In this document: piece by piece, positions 12,330 through 26,875 of the stretch | Numbering within the stretch: position 1 is the first letter of the stretch | Layout: every line of letters starts with the position of its first letter | Source: Homarus americanus | Lineage: Eukaryota > Arthropoda > Malacostraca > Decapoda > Nephropidae | Direction: 5' to 3' | DNA: 64,000 bases | Assembly: GCF_018991925.1 (NCBI RefSeq) | Contig: NW_024738604.1 | Location: 186,001-250,000 of the forward strand | The notes under the pieces: model-generated | The model's input: the letters and a program-made list of their open reading frames with translations, nothing else | Database searches by the model: none | Told to the model about the DNA's origin: nothing | Made by a program: the position numbers and the translations under genes

Positions 12330-13264
12330 TTGGGTAATGTAGCAGAAAGAATAAGCTTTCCAAGAGTCTGTGGACCAATCAGCTGCACGGTTCCAAAGCC
12401 TGTGGACCAATCAGTAACAAGAGTTTTTCCCTACGAGCCACTGCATCTTTCCAGTTCAACATGTTAAAATTAAGTCACCCTTTCCCCTTCATTAAGAGAT
12501 GAAAATTTAAGTCCCCAAGTTTAATAGCTGATTCTTGGTGCGTTGTTTATTTAGTACAGTATTTTATATTCAAAGTTCAATTTTCTTTACGATATAAGCC
12601 ACTCTTAACAAGCCCTCTGTACCAACTGGCCTGTTCGAAATAATGCTACGAACTAAATTCTTGACCACAGACCCACCATTACATCAGTTGTTTTATATGC
12701 CAAAAAAACAAACACACATTACTCCAAACACAACTGCAACATTCCCTAACATAATCCAAACATGATTAATGATATAGTGAAGCAACATTAACTCATTGTA
12801 AATATACAGAGAATGGAATCATGTGGACGGACGGATGGACAGACAGGCGGACACGCAGGTGGAGAGCCGCCAGCATAATAGCAACAACCCAATCCTTATT
12901 AAGTGGCACTGTAGGGGCAAGGTGGTGGTAGTGCCCTTATCATGACGACGCGTCTATCTCAATGAAGACACGTGTAGGGGTGTCACCTCTCCTTCATGCG
13001 ACACACACCGAATTAAAATATGGGGGGGTGGGGGTGGAGGGACGACATACGAAAAGAAATATGTGAGAGGGAGGGAGGGGAAAAGGGGCAATGATTACAG
13101 GCTGGAGAAGTACTAAAAACGATAAGAAAGGAGGAATATGAGACGATATAATTACGATAAGGAAGGAGGAAAGATAAAGGGGGAGACTGGAATACCAAAC
13201 AATAAAGGTAAAGGAGAGGAAGAGAATAAACACCAAACAATGAAGGGGGAGAGGATAACATCAA

Positions 13265-13267
<3 letters not shown>

Positions 13268-13322
<55 letters not shown>
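13268..13322. repeat. (GA)n microsatellite
   Basis: Pure GA run of about 27 units inside a longer purine-rich stretch (13,020-13,450). Confidence 0.95.
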
Positions 13323-13327
<5 letters not shown>

Positions 13328-15088
13328 GTATAATATTAAGGTGGAGTGAGAGACAACAAGGAAGGGAGGGAAATATGAGATAACATCAAACAAAGAGCGG
13401 CGGGGTGCAGGGATGGGGAGGTGTGGGAGGGAGGGAAGGTAAGACTAAGAAAATAGCACCAAACAAGGAAACAGGTAAGAGAGGGGAGAGGACAGGCACC
13501 AGGTAAAGCTCACCCTCACACCACCCATCATAACACCCTCCCCTCCTCGGCACAGTTCACCCAGCTGGCATAAGGCCCGGGGTAGCCTACCGTACACACA
13601 CACACACACACTTGGTTTATGCGGTGCCACGGCTCACTGCGTCACCTGTACACCACCTCCCACACCTTGACTAGCGATACCCGAGAGATGCCCGTAGACT
13701 CGTCGTGTATCACAACAAACATCACCCAGTCCCAGTGAGTGGAGCCTCCGTCGTCAACACACAATGTTAACACCTTGATGATGTGACTGACTGTTTAAAA
13801 AGAACTGAAGGTTTATACTCTATTACATGGATAACACCGAGAGAGAAAATCACGGTCGTAATCACATCTTATTTACTTAGGAAAAAAAAAGTTCCTATTT
13901 TCTTTCTTTTTTTTTTTTTACATAGATAGCATTATTCATCTCCAGTTATGTGTGGCAAAGGGAACAGAAATATCAAACGAAAGAAAACAAAGATATATAA
14001 AGATACACATTTACACTATCATAAACGTGTTGAAACCAATGAAAGGGAACACCAAGTGAAAAGTTAATGAAGGGTAAAAATACTAAACAAAATACTTTAT
14101 AAGCACACCCTGCACTCGTGTGGCTGCCCAAGACTGTGGTGTTGGCGGCGATGGCATGACGGTGGTGGTGGCCTCTTTATGTTTTGACAGTCGTGGGGTC
14201 AGGTGAAACAACGAGGATACACTGTCACGTGCTCACGAGATACAGCTGTTGCTAAAAGTGTCTCAAGTTGAGGCGGTGCAAGTGTCTCGACCACTCTCAA
14301 GTACTTGGGTAACGCAATGTACTATACGTGTCACGCGCTCAAGTACAGAGGTGAGGGGCGTCATGCACTCAACAGCTACCTATCACCGGAGGCCATCACT
14401 CACCCCCCGGGTCTCGTGAGGAGGAACGTTGCACCTCAGCAGTAGCGTTGAATGACTCATTCCTTTCCAGACCCCCCCCCCTCCCCCCACACCAGACAGA
14501 CACACAAAAAACCAGGAGGTAGACAAGACACCATCAGCATGAGGGACGCGTCCAGCTAATTACCACACGCGAAACACTGCCTTTTACAGCCACGGTTTCA
14601 AATAGCCTCGTGGCTCAACGCTGTCAAAAACGGGGGCGGAGTGGGCGTCCTTGAGGGACTCCGGGCGGTGGTAAGGTTCTGGCGGTACTGGAGTTGGTGC
14701 TCATTTCCGCATTCCAAGTGGCACTCATCCACCTAGCGGCGGCGAAGGCGATGCGGGATGGAGGGAGGCGTGGTAGGTTGGATTGGGAGGGGGCGGCAGC
14801 GGCACCCTTGGCGGGGGGGGGGGGTTGAGTCACCGTCAGGCAGTGTGTGTGTGTTATACCGCTGTACCCATCACTTGCCTTCGACGACACAGCCTACTAT
14901 CAACACCATTAGCCACCAATCCACACACACTTTCCTACTCACGATAAGTTATCCCCACAAAAGTCCTCAATAACCCGGCCAATTCAATGGAAAAAAAATA
15001 TGACAGAGAAGGAAATTTAAACTACAGATATACACATAAACGAGAGAGAGGTGTGGGGCATGTTAGGAGTTAGTTTGAGTGAGCTGTA

Positions 15089-15092
<4 letters not shown>

Positions 15093-15185
<93 letters not shown>
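15093..15185. repeat. (TA)n microsatellite
   Basis: TA run of about 46 units, self-complementary and able to extrude as a cruciform. Confidence 0.96.
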
Positions 15186-15187
<2 letters not shown>

Positions 15188-15553
15188 CAGGTGGGGGAGG
15201 GGGGCCCTTCCTATCACCAGGTAGTGACCAATCACAACACAGGGGACGTCACACCTCCACTCCCCACCTCGTAATGTAACGGCCTACCCGATACACTTGT
15301 TCATCACTTAAGTGTTCACTGAATTACATGCACAACTACTTAGTCTCGTCGTAACTACCGTACTACACTATTAGCATTACCGCATTAGTATTATTATTGT
15401 TGAGTATTATTACCAGGGGTTCGTGATTCAGAGGAGGAGGAGGCGAACGGATTTTAAAAGTTGACTGTACTCACAACCAAGTCATCAGTAATCCCTGCAA
15501 AAATCCCACACCCAGCTCACCAACAATTCCTAAAAATCCCACTATCTGACCCC

Positions 15554-16316
15554 AGGGTGGGTTGGGTGGGTCGTCAGTGGGTTAAGTCAGGTGGGTCGTC
15601 AAGGGGTTTAAGTCAGGTGGGTCGTCAAGGGGTTAAGTCAGGTGGGTCGTCAAGGGGTTAAGTCAGGTGGGTCGTCAAGGGTTTAAGTCAGGTGGGTCGT
15701 CAAGGGGTTAAGTCAGGTGGGTCGTCAAGGGGTTAAGTCAGGTGGGTCGTCAAGGGGTTTAAGCCAGGTGGGTCGTCAAAGGGTTAAGTCAGGTGGGTCG
15801 TTAAGTCGAATTGGGTCGTCAAGGGGTTAAGTCAGGTGCTGGGTCGTCAGTGGGTTAAGTCAGGTGGGTCGTCAAGGGGTTTAAGTCAGGTGGGTCGTCA
15901 AGGGGTTAAGTCAGGTGGGTCGTCAAGGGGTTAAGTCAGGTGGGTCGTCAAGGGTTTAAGTCAGGTGGGTCGTCAAGGGGTTAAGTCAGGTGGGTCGTCA
16001 AGGGGTTAAGTCAGGTGGGTCGTCAAGGGTTTAAGCCAATTGGGTCGTCAAGGGTTTAACCAGGTGGGTCAAATAAAAGGGTTAAGTCAGGTGGGTCGTC
16101 AAAAGGGTTAAGTCGAATTGGGTCGTCAAAGAGGTTCAGTCAAATTGGGTCGTCAAGGGTTAAGTCAGGTGGGTCGTCAAGGGGTTAGAATCCAAGTGGG
16201 TCGTCAGGGGGTCGTCAAGGGGTTAAGGTGGGTCGTCAAGGGTTTAAGCCGGGTGGGTCGTCAGGGGTTTAAGCCAGGTGGGTCGTCAAGGGGTTTAAGC
16301 CAGGTGGGTCGTCATC
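15554..16316. repeat. 25-bp minisatellite, about 28-30 units
   Basis: Some 760 bp of tandem units GTCAAGGGGTTAAGTCAGGT then GGGTC. Units vary between GGGG and GGG and between AAGTCAGG, AAGCCAGG and AAGTCGAATT. Part of the array (about 15,554-15,830 and 15,842-16,030) seems to repeat the same order of variants, suggesting block duplication. Confidence 0.95.
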
Positions 16317-16396
16317 TCAAAACAGGTAACCTAAGGATGCTGTCGGGCTTGTGGCTTGAAGTACCCTGTATTATAACCTGTGACGTTCAATTACAA

Positions 16397-16680
16397 GTGT
16401 GTGAGAGAGGAGGGAGGGAGGGGGAGGGAGGGAGGGGAGGAGGAGGAGGAGAGGGAGGGGGGAGAGAGAGATGAAAGAGAGGAGAGAGATGAGGGAGAAT
16501 TTGGGAGAAATGGAAAAAGGAGAAAGAGTTGGGGAGGGGAGAAGGGAGAGAGAATTGGGAAGAGGGGAATAGAGGGAGATAATGAGAGACGGGGGACAGG
16601 AAGGCGGGAGATAAGGAGTACATACAAAGGTGAAAGTGCGAAAAAGGGAGAGAAAGAAGTGGGAGAAGGAGGGAGAAACG
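16397..16680. repeat. Purine-only (GA-rich) tract
   Basis: About 280 bp that is almost all A and G on the plus strand, with GGGAGGGAGG and GAGAGA motifs. The long open frames on both strands reflect the lack of pyrimidines, not coding sequence. Confidence 0.85.
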
Positions 16681-16794
16681 AGTAAATTACAATAAAGAAA
16701 GTATGGCCACACCGTCAGGCTAAGGGTAACCCAAGTGCTGGCCACAGGTGTTCCACAGTAAACAACCACTCGTCCGTCCCTCCTCTCCTCTAGC

Positions 16795-16985
16795 CCAAGT
16801 ACGTCCTCTCACACGCCCCCTCCTCCTCAAGTACGACCTCACACGCCTTCCCATCTCAAGTACGACATCAAACGCACGCCCCCCCCCCTCAAGTACGACC
16901 CCACACGCCTCCTTCTCAAGTACCTCACACACATCCTCAAGTACGACCTCACACGCCTCCTCCTCAGTCTCCAGCCCAAGTTCGT
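16795..16985. repeat. Minisatellite with CAAGTACGACCTCACACGCC core
   Basis: Seven or so irregular units of roughly 25-30 bp containing CAAGTACG and CTCACACGCC separated by variable C-rich spacers. Confidence 0.85.
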
Positions 16986-19900
16986 CCTCACACACCCACT
17001 GCCCAAATACACACACTCATACTCACATGAATCCAGATATGCGAGTCATTTTGGAAGTGAACGGGCGTAAAAAAAATACGCTCGTACCAACCAGCGAAGA
17101 CCAAACATTGTGAAGTAGGGGGAGACGGTGGCCAGGGTAGAGTGACTGAACTGTGTGTGGCAGCAGTCTTCAGTGAGGTACCGTACATGTCAAGACTAAC
17201 CCTAACAAGGATAGGCCTAACACTATATATAGGTCAAGTTTATACGATATAAGCCTTATGTATACAGTAATAACTCACAACAAACTTGTAAGGGCAAACC
17301 GGAAACAAGTGAGATAAGCCAAGACGCGTTTCTACAGTACCTTCGCTACACATATAATCCAGCGTGTAATGTGATGCAATCCATAAACCTTATCTTTTAT
17401 ATACCGATGTGACCCCCTCCCCCCTCAAGTCATGTGGCCGTAGGTTATAACAAGTGAAGTTAATTCCTATGCTTAAGACACACTTGTCCTGTTCCAGCTT
17501 AAGTCGTGGAGGGAAGAACACGACACCATAAAAGTAATTATATCTCTTAAGACTATTTTGTTATACAGGTAAACAAAATCTCTCGCACACACACATTGAC
17601 CCCCATCTCTATAAGTGGTCCTCCTCTTCCTTATGGTTATATGCTGTATTAATTAGAGGCTGTTCAACATTCCTTACCCAGGTGTATTTAGGCTAACTTA
17701 AAAGTCAAAGTTCTTGTTGCCCAATTATTGAATTTCTCTCAACCTTAGGAAATGCCCAAGTGAGAATTTCTACAAACAAAATCATATAATAACATAATAT
17801 ACATTACAGTACTCCAGAATAAATTAATTCCCTTTACTTCATCAATATCATAAACAGTACAGTACTGTATATACAGAATAAATTTGAAACGAAAAATAAA
17901 ATACATCCCGCCATTACGTCACGTTTTTACCTTTATCTCCTCAATTAACTAAAACATAAGTCAGTTGAAGTAAAGACAAAATAAAATAAAACTAACCTTC
18001 CTCTTTTAGAACAATTCGTTCTTAATACCGGGAAACTTTTAAATAAAAAAAATGCAAAAAAAAAAAACCCTCTCATTTCTCTGACAACAAAGCCAGCCGT
18101 TGTTTCCTAACCGTGTGTGTGTGGCCCCCGCCCTCCACACGTAAAACACCTTGTACGGCAGAGGTGTAGTGGAGGACTGTGAGCTCCAAACCAACCTATT
18201 ACCTCACTGACTATGGCATTGTTGACATTCCTCCACCACCAGCCTCCTACGCCTTCCCTGACCTCGCCAGTTCTGCTAGACTGTAAACAAACACCCCTCT
18301 TATCCTCCTCCAACGTCCCCAATGCTCCCACGATGGAAAAAAAGAGGAATGCACACTGAATTACAAAGGGGAAAAATAGTATGAAAAGGGACCCAAAAGG
18401 GAGAGAATAAAAAATAAGACAAAGCTGAGAAGTGGTGAAATTATAAGGAAAAAATAAATACAGCGAATCAACTAAGACAAATCAAAGCTAGAACATTAAT
18501 GTTACAAATAACCTCAGAATCTGAAGCAACTTGGGTCTACTCTTTATGATAATGAAAACAGCCACACAAACAGAGGTGAAAACCATAGACTGGCCTTGTA
18601 TTACAGTACAAAACATTGGCATATACCCGCCCATGCTTCGGAGTAGTGAGAGGAGGCAATGAACTCAAACAAGCCTAACCATATATAGTACCAATGTATG
18701 GATTATGTAAATTGAGTATTGCACAACTATAAAGATACACTGTACAAGAGCAGGAGGTATAGTACAGGGTTGTATTGTTAGCGATACCAACAGGCCAACA
18801 AGTATCTCTTAAACCGTGCATTAGGTAGTGGAGTGGGTGTTGATGAACCCGTGTGGGTGTGTGTACCTTATGCCACCTTGCCTACGCACTCCCAACTCTC
18901 CCCTGAACACCCAAATACTTTTAAAGGGCTGTAAGATAAATTTCCTCCCTAAATTAAGATAGGAACACGCATCTAATCAGCTTCCTTTCATCTACAACAC
19001 AAATACAGACTCAATAATAGCACTACATAGGAACTGGATTGATTTTCACATGCCCCAGTTTCATGAAAGATAACACTTGAATCGAATCAGAAAATCCTCC
19101 TCCATGCCCGGCTCACATGTAAACATCACACCACCCACGCTCCCACAGTCATGCGTACAAACACCGCTTTGTTGCCTCTACTCCCTCCTTCCTGACCCCA
19201 GCCTTTATATAATACCAGATTGGCAAGATTTACATTACAATTCCTAATTTACTGTAACATGATGAGCGTCAACTGTATCAACCTATGCCTACGCTCAACC
19301 GATGACAATAGGCTATGTAAACACACGTACACCACTACTGATTCTACACAGACAACTTGTTAGATTAAAATTACCTGGGTGGAAAACTCATGAAGGCAAA
19401 TGGACTCTTCAGTAAAATAAAACAGCTTATCTTTGCAGTGAACATGGTTATAAAAAAAAAAAAAGCAGGTGATGTTTGGAGACCGTACACTGTCAAGATT
19501 TATTCATAGCCCGCATTGCTCCAATCATCCCCAACTCCTGGCAGGGTATGAAAGACAACCTCCAACCTACACTCACTCGCCTCACTACAACTTTGGCAGG
19601 GTGTTCCTCTATGTGCTTATAACTCGCATATTTTTTTCCCTTTGAATATATCCCGTACATATACTATACCAAATATTATACCACACTTACAAACCGACCC
19701 ACACTGAAGAATCGTCCACGACCAGTACCTTCGCAAGCTGAACACACAAACATTATACAGTACTGGATGATCAACAATTGATAGTCGCCGCCACAACACT
19801 TCGGGAAACATATGGTAATAATTTCCAGCAGACACAGCATAGTATAAGGGCTTAAAACTTCTTCACATAATTGTTCTGAGTACTGAAGCTCGCCCTCCCC

Positions 19901-22900
19901 ATGCCCTGCTGGTGCCGATTCCCTCCGGTTAACTTGGTGCAGCTGGGGTAGGTTTCATTGAGGCCCCTCGTCTACCCGCACACCACTGTTCCAACTCTGT
20001 CATTCTACTCGCTTAATGCCAACACCACAGGTTATAAATAGGCAGAACGACCACAACCTCTTCCCAACACATACTGAAGCCTAATTCACACACATAGTAA
20101 CATCCCACACTGTATATACAAGTCTGGTTTGAAAATCTATCAATACACTGAACAGGTGTAACATTGTTTACTAATTGAAATACCAACTAGTAAATAGCTA
20201 GAAATAATTACTATTCTGTATACAGTATTATTGGACTACAATAAATTCCAAACGTATTAAACCGTATATTAATGCATGTACCGTATATTAAATTTTTTAT
20301 TGTGGTAATCAATTTATTTAACTGTACTGATGGACCACTGCATACAATTCCATTATCAAAACACTGTAGTGACTGGTGTATTAAATCTGGCTAACGCACT
20401 AAAGACATTCTCCCAAAAAAAACAGCATGTCGTAAGTACACCACTGGACACTGAATCAGCAGTATCAGATGAAAATACAATATATTTCCACTACTTGGCA
20501 CACCAAATCCCAGTTCAACACTAAATCTTGGGACTCTGCATACCACAATGGTACACTACAGTATTAAAAAAAAAGCAATGGACAATTTCCATGTAAAACA
20601 CAAAAACACACAATTCCTCCACATCTCACAAATATATCTACAACACAACATTTGGTGCTGCTTAACTAGATAATGTAGTAGTTTATATGTAACAGAACAG
20701 TACCGTACTCTTACTGTAATAACTGTACAGTACTATAGTTCTGATGCACAGAGACAAACAATCCTAGTTAAAATAAAATAAAAAAACCTGTTCATTGCTT
20801 TGTGGGTACCAGTCCTGTGCACCTATTGTTCTGAAATTTGTACAGTACTGCTTTTGAAAGATATAAATAAAACTACTGTATATAAAAGTAAATAAATACA
20901 AATAAGGCAACAAGAAATGTACTGTAGAAGAATGTGTTGTTGATGGAGTGAAGGGTGGAGGACATGTTTAATTCTGAATGGGGAGGAGAGGTTGTAAGAA
21001 ATTACCTCAGAATTAAGAACCAGAGGAGAGAGGCTGCAAAAAACAGTGCAGCATGGAGGGCTACCATCAAGTATTCATAGCTAACCAACACAAGCTTGGA
21101 AAATGGCCATAAAATGGTGGTGATAATGATATGAGACAGATAGAAGCTGCAGTATACCTTACACTACATAGTGTTGATCTAACTGTCATGAATAACAGTT
21201 ATTTTTCTGATAAAACCCAAGATATAAAGGTACAGTATGCAAGTGCTGATGGCAACCATTTATCCTTAGCCCCAAGTTACACCCCTCATTTAGGTATCAG
21301 GTTTATGTGGTGGAGCATCACATTTAGTAAAGTACACATTCAGTTGTATATTACACTACAATCAACTACTCTCCAGTACAGTATATCTGACAGTGAAGTG
21401 GAGTGTAGTTACTACATTTGACAAATTAGTTAGCTTCTCAATTAAACTCTGTAATTTAATGTTTATGAAAGCTACAATATGACAATAAATAATTAACTTA
21501 ATAATAACAATATTAGTCCTGATGTAGGCCCACATAATTAGCGTTACCTGTGAAAACTGAAAGGGAGAAGACCATACCAGGACCTACAGTAAATGACTAA
21601 GTAAGTAGTACTAGTATTCACTGTCTACAAAGTACAGTGCAGTGCAGTACAGGCATACTGCATGTTTCTTATAATCAAGAGTGTCCAGTATGTATGTTTC
21701 CCATTTTTTTACCAGTACCTTTAGTGTATTTTCATTAACATATGAATGACAGGTTCTTAAAACCAATATGGACACATATACAGAATATACACTGCATGTT
21801 TATTTATTCACTAACTACAAAATATAATGCCAGCAAGATTATACGTACTATAGTACAGTACTGTACAGAACAGGGTACCTGTGTAATAGATATAAGTATC
21901 ACATTTCTATGAATGAATTTCAATATTGATACATTAACACTCTTAATTCAGACAAATGTACAGTATTGTACTACGAAATTTAGGGATAGATCACACAATG
22001 ATTTATTCCAACTAAAGTCAAACAGTTGAGCAATGTTCTTTATTATTTCACCATAGAACTGAAGGGGATGAGACCATGGCTTACTTGCAGTTCCTTATAA
22101 TGTACAGTACTACCATACATTTATTACATTCATTCTATAACATGCTGGTTTTAAACTACAGTATACAGGTACTGTTCTGTAATTATCATATATCAGGCCT
22201 GTGTGGGATATGCCTCAAAGAAAAGTGGGCAGTACCTACACATTTAAAGTCAAGACTTGTGATGGGGACTAATATTTTTGTCATTTTGTTTACATTTTTG
22301 TCATTTTGTTTACAAGTGTTTATACTTCACCCGAGAATTTTTTAAATTGTGGAAGGTTAATATGCCTGACACTCAAATTAGGAGAACAGTATGAAAATGA
22401 CCACAATACAAATAAGAACAACTAATTCCACCATTCTCAGAATGCTCCCTCAATGTCAGTTTGAAACCATAGGCAGAGAAAGACCATATCAATGTCAAGA
22501 GAAAAATTTTTCGATTCACTTGAACTATGCTCAGAAATTCTGGTGGGGAACAAGGAAAATGCAAGCTTGAAAACTACTTACAGTTCACCTTTACTTTAGG
22601 CCTGCAGTAAGTATGCAACTGCCTCCATACATTCTGATGAAGCACAACAAACCATATCTGACCTAAAATAAGTTTGATTTTAGCATGATTGGACCACCGA
22701 GAACTGCCTAAATTTAGACCACATTTACAAAAATCAGATATATGCCATAGTTCAGTGAGAAGTGTTTTCATTCATTCACTAGAGATAGGAAAGGCAAAAG
22801 AAATACACAAGGCTTTATAATCAGTTCGCAAACTCAATTGTCCTTGCTTCCTTACAGTACAGTATTTGCTTTCTATGCATCAAAACAATAGATATAACAG

Positions 22901-23997
22901 TGATATAATAATGTTGATGCAGGGCTATTCTAGAGTTTACCCTGGACATGAACACTATACATAAACAAAAAATAACATACAGCACAGGTAAAGGTGCAAA
23001 GAAGGGGTGCTATCTTATTACTATGAATTTCGACAGTAACTCTTCTAAAACAGTATGAAATATTTCCTTTATTACCCTCCTTTTCCCTTAAGCTTCATTT
23101 GTTTTTAACCAAACACTTTCCCTCACTTTCTAAGCTTCATATTATTCTGGGTTATGGGGATTTACAATTGTTTTCATTATACACAGCACCAACTATATTC
23201 AGATCACCTGAAGAATCTCTACCCCAGCTTATATCACCAAAAGTTTAACCAGCCTGACAATGTTTGGGGGGTGAGGTGAGGAGATGATAGGCTGCGTTAG
23301 GTATACCACGCCCCTGATTATGATTAAAAGCACCGAGATTCCCCATAGTTTCAAGTCAACATTCAAACTAATAATAGTTGGCCTACCTCTCCAAGACATT
23401 CACTAATCAATTACATACACCTGCGTAACAGAACCTTCACCAATTAACCTATGCAACATGTCACAAGCGACGACCCTACCTGGGGAGATCATACGGTGAT
23501 CACTTTTGGTGTAAACTTTCAATTTGTTTATGAAAAATTAAGCCCTAACACGCAGAAATCACGCACACATTTCTTCTGGTCATCGTTAGTGCCACGAAAC
23601 CATAAATCGGCCTTATGAAGGATGGAGGGAATGGGATGAGGTGTAGAAAAATGGGTAACTGGCGCCCTCACCCAGAGCAACAGGCAACTACCAAAACAAA
23701 TGAATAACCTTCTTTACCACCTATATCCACCGAGATACATCATTTGTGACTAGTGGTGATTACAACAGAGGTCGGGAAACACCTCGTCAATAGCGGGTTT
23801 GGTTACAGGGAGGCTTACTGCCCAGAAAGTGTGTTATTTATACATGGAATACGACTGGGTGGCAGCCATCTTGAAATCAGATGCCCCTGGCCCCATTCAT
23901 TTCCAATAAAATTTTCACCTTCAGACACCACTTATGACTTACCTCACCAATTTGTGACACAAATTTGAAGATAATATAGTAAAATTTCTCAACTTAC

Positions 23998-24246
23998 CGC
24001 ATGAAGAGCTGTGAGGCCGTCTACATTAGCCGTGTCTATATCGGCGCCCTTCTCCAAGAGGCGAAGCACTTCTTGCTTGTCCCCTGCAGCACACGCTGCT
24101 AAAAAGATGCAGCCATCACTAAAATTCACTTTTCGAGATCTACTATTTTCATACACTTCTTGTTTATTGGTTTCACTCTCCTGCCAACGCCTTAACTGCT
24201 CGGCCCTTTTAAATAGGGCCGAGGTTGAGCGGTTATCAACGGCCAT
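23998..24246 (-). CDS. PPP1R12A: Myosin phosphatase targeting subunit (MYPT/Mbs), first coding exon, partial gene
   Basis: MYPT proteins bind the PP1 catalytic subunit and target it to phosphorylated myosin light chain. The exon encodes 83 residues. It shows the family's N-terminal pattern: ALFKRAEQLRRWQESE, then the PP1-docking RVxF-type motif KVNF (residues 39-42), then SDGCIFLAACAAGD and the first ankyrin repeat EKGADIDTANVDGLTALHA. It ends in phase 0 at a GTAAGTT donor. The ATG at 24,246 has a good context (G at -3, G at +4) and gives the family's usual N-terminus. The frame is open further upstream to an in-frame ATG at 24,459, so a longer start cannot be excluded. The ankyrin array and C-terminus were not located, presumably left of the window. 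Vertebrates have 12A, 12B and 12C paralogues; arthropods usually have one gene (Mbs), so the symbol marks the family only. Confidence 0.92.
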
Positions 24247-24331
24247 AGCGGCCTCGGTCACACACCATGGGACTCTCTCCCTGTACTGGCGGTGGTCGGC
24301 ACTCTGGCAGCCTACCAAGACTCGTTCCTCG

Positions 24332-24349
24332 CCGCCCCGCCCCGCCCCC
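24332..24349. promoter_or_regulatory. GC-box cluster upstream of MYPT start codon
   Basis: Overlapping CCCCGCCCCGCCCCC lies about 90 bp upstream of the MYPT ATG, with a second CCGCCCCCGACC at about 24,482-24,493. These look like Sp1/KLF-type sites in an otherwise AT-rich region and suggest that the promoter or 5' UTR is here. No transcription start can be read directly. Confidence 0.5.
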
Positions 24350-24551
24350 GACCACGCCAGCGAGCCTACACCACCACACTCATCTACTGCTGCAACAAGA
24401 ACCTCACAATACATGTTTACCTCTCGTGTGACACCAATCGTCACACTGGTCAAAAACATAAGTATTTAGCCTACGTCAACTCCGCCCCCGACCGCCAAAG
24501 TAACGTGCCTACACGGTCACCGTCAACACAAGTTGAGTTACAATATATATA

Positions 24552-24677
<126 letters not shown>

Positions 24678-26875
24678 CATGCTAAATCGGTGCAATCGAT
24701 TAAAATTTTAAATGATTGACGTTATTTGCCAAATAGGGATAACTTTTTGTTTGTATTGCTACTATTTGATGGAAATTATTTTTTACGTGATCAAATATCT
24801 TCTGTTTCATTTAAGACGTCGTTTACCATCATAAGGCGGGCAAATTATACCTAAAGTAGATTAGTTACGTTAGGTTAGTGTTTGTATAAAAAACAAAACT
24901 ATTAATGTCTATGTATTTTGATAATCTGCATGATTATTTATGGCCAGTCAGAAAATTAAAAAAAAATAAAAATACATAGAAGTTATCCCAAATTGGCAAT
25001 TATTGTTATTAAATGTAACACACACACACACACACACACACACCTCCCAGGTTAATACCTACCCTCGTTCTCTCCAATTAATCCACTGCTGCTAACAATC
25101 ACCTCATCTGATACTGGTAACAAAATACTTAAGGACAACCAAATACGTTAATAATATTGGCTTGATATTTTTTTTCTTCAAATTTTGGCAAAATTCTTAA
25201 TTGCCAACACGAATAATGACAAGATGTAAGAATATATTAAGAATTATATAAATCACTGGGTGAGGAGTAAACACTTCATATGGTGCTTACATATTTCCTT
25301 GAGAGGTAACATGGCCAATTGGTTACACATAAATATATTCATTAACTACATACATTATATACAAAATTACTTCAGGTAAGTAAACTTCATAGTTAATAAC
25401 ATAAGAAAATGTATATTCTTTCTTCATTGTGGCTACAAATCAGGTTCCGGCTTTCCATTTATATTTAAATACCCTGTCTATAAAAACAAACGGCCATCCT
25501 ACACACTAGGCTGATATGGTCATCATGTTTTAAATCTCCATGAGAAAGGACCGCTGCCTCGTTAACAAGGCTAGTTATGGAGCCTAGAATACAAAGTTAA
25601 TTAAGACACCACACACGAACTAGCCACACCTAACTCAACCACCTTAGATAGATAGACAGATATGTATTTAGTAAAATAGTCAGGCAAGTTTACATTAATT
25701 CAGCGCGTGTACATAGATAGTGCAGGTGTACGTACAATGTAAGTACAGTAAATCGATTGATCTGATTCGACCAAGGCTTGTCTAAATCATACACTTATTT
25801 CCATTATGAAGGGGGTGGGGGGTGTGCAATCAGTAACAACAAACCAAAAACCCTGGGTAAATAGATATATGGCTACAATGAGACTATCCGAGACCGATAG
25901 ACCACTGCCACAATACAACATTCATAATCATCAACCCGACCGAACCAATAGCCTATCTCAGAGTTATCCGTGTAGACAAATCTGACAAAAGCCTGAGTGT
26001 GTGGAGGTGCGGGGACTTACGATCTCGGGATTGGTTGACTTTGGTACAATAAGTTAGTTTATTTAAAGTATGCGTAAATTAATCAAAGTTAGGCAAGGTA
26101 AAGTACGGTTAGGTTAGGTAAAGTAAGGTCAAGTTAAAAGACAGGTTAGAGGTGAAGTTGATTGAGGTGAGGCAAGGTAAAGTACAGTAAGGTTTGGTTA
26201 TACAGTACTAAGTATGGCTAAGCTATAGGATAGGTTAATATAGACTAGGTTAGACTTAGTAAAGGAATATAAAGATAAGAAATGCTACGTTAAATAAGGT
26301 TAGAATGGTAACGTTAGGTTAGGTAGCATTAGGAAAGATAATGCTTTGTATCATCAACGAACAGATACATATTCGATTTAACATTGTTCTGTGGATGATT
26401 TGTGAAGATCATAAAAGTTACGGGCTCATAAACCGAAATCTGAAGAAATTTGCTAACTACGTCCCACTCAGCGTCTCAATGGGTTCTAACGATGAATATT
26501 TTTCTTAAGAGAAGATACATGCCTGCACCTAATTGACGCAATACAAAAAATACATCGAAAATTTACATACAAATTTAACTGAAACACTAAATACGTTCAG
26601 TGAGCACCAGTTAAAGAACAAAATTATGGTATACAGTCTTCCCATTGATTATAATATATACACTGACTTTGTCCATAGCTAAGTGTAACTCAGTAATTTG
26701 GGTGCTATTTGTGGACAATATTTTTTGTGTTCAGAAGAATCAAGTGCATATATACATCCTCACTTAACAAGCCCTGACCATTGATGTACCCCAGAAACTG
26801 AATGGAGTAAGACATTCCCTGACAGAAATCATACATGTATATTCTACTGAACTTCGTTATCTAGCAGCTAGCAAT
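24678..26875. other. Intergenic, no gene seen
   Basis: AT-rich sequence with a short (CA)n run at 25,019-25,043 and degenerate GGTTA/AGGTA pentamers between about 26,090 and 26,330. No open frame with recognisable protein similarity. Confidence 0.6.

Noticed and set aside
14130..14460. GC-richer stretch that might be a CpG island promoter
   Set aside because: CpG content is moderate, and no exon or start codon with protein similarity follows on either strand.
14624..14890. 88-codon minus-strand frame in a GC-rich patch, possible alternative first exon
   Set aside because: Low-complexity Pro/Ala/Ser composition, no recognisable motif and no convincing donor.
15461..16474. Frames of Gly/Ser/Arg/Gln repeats
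   Set aside because: Produced by the 25-bp minisatellite; composition follows the repeat unit.
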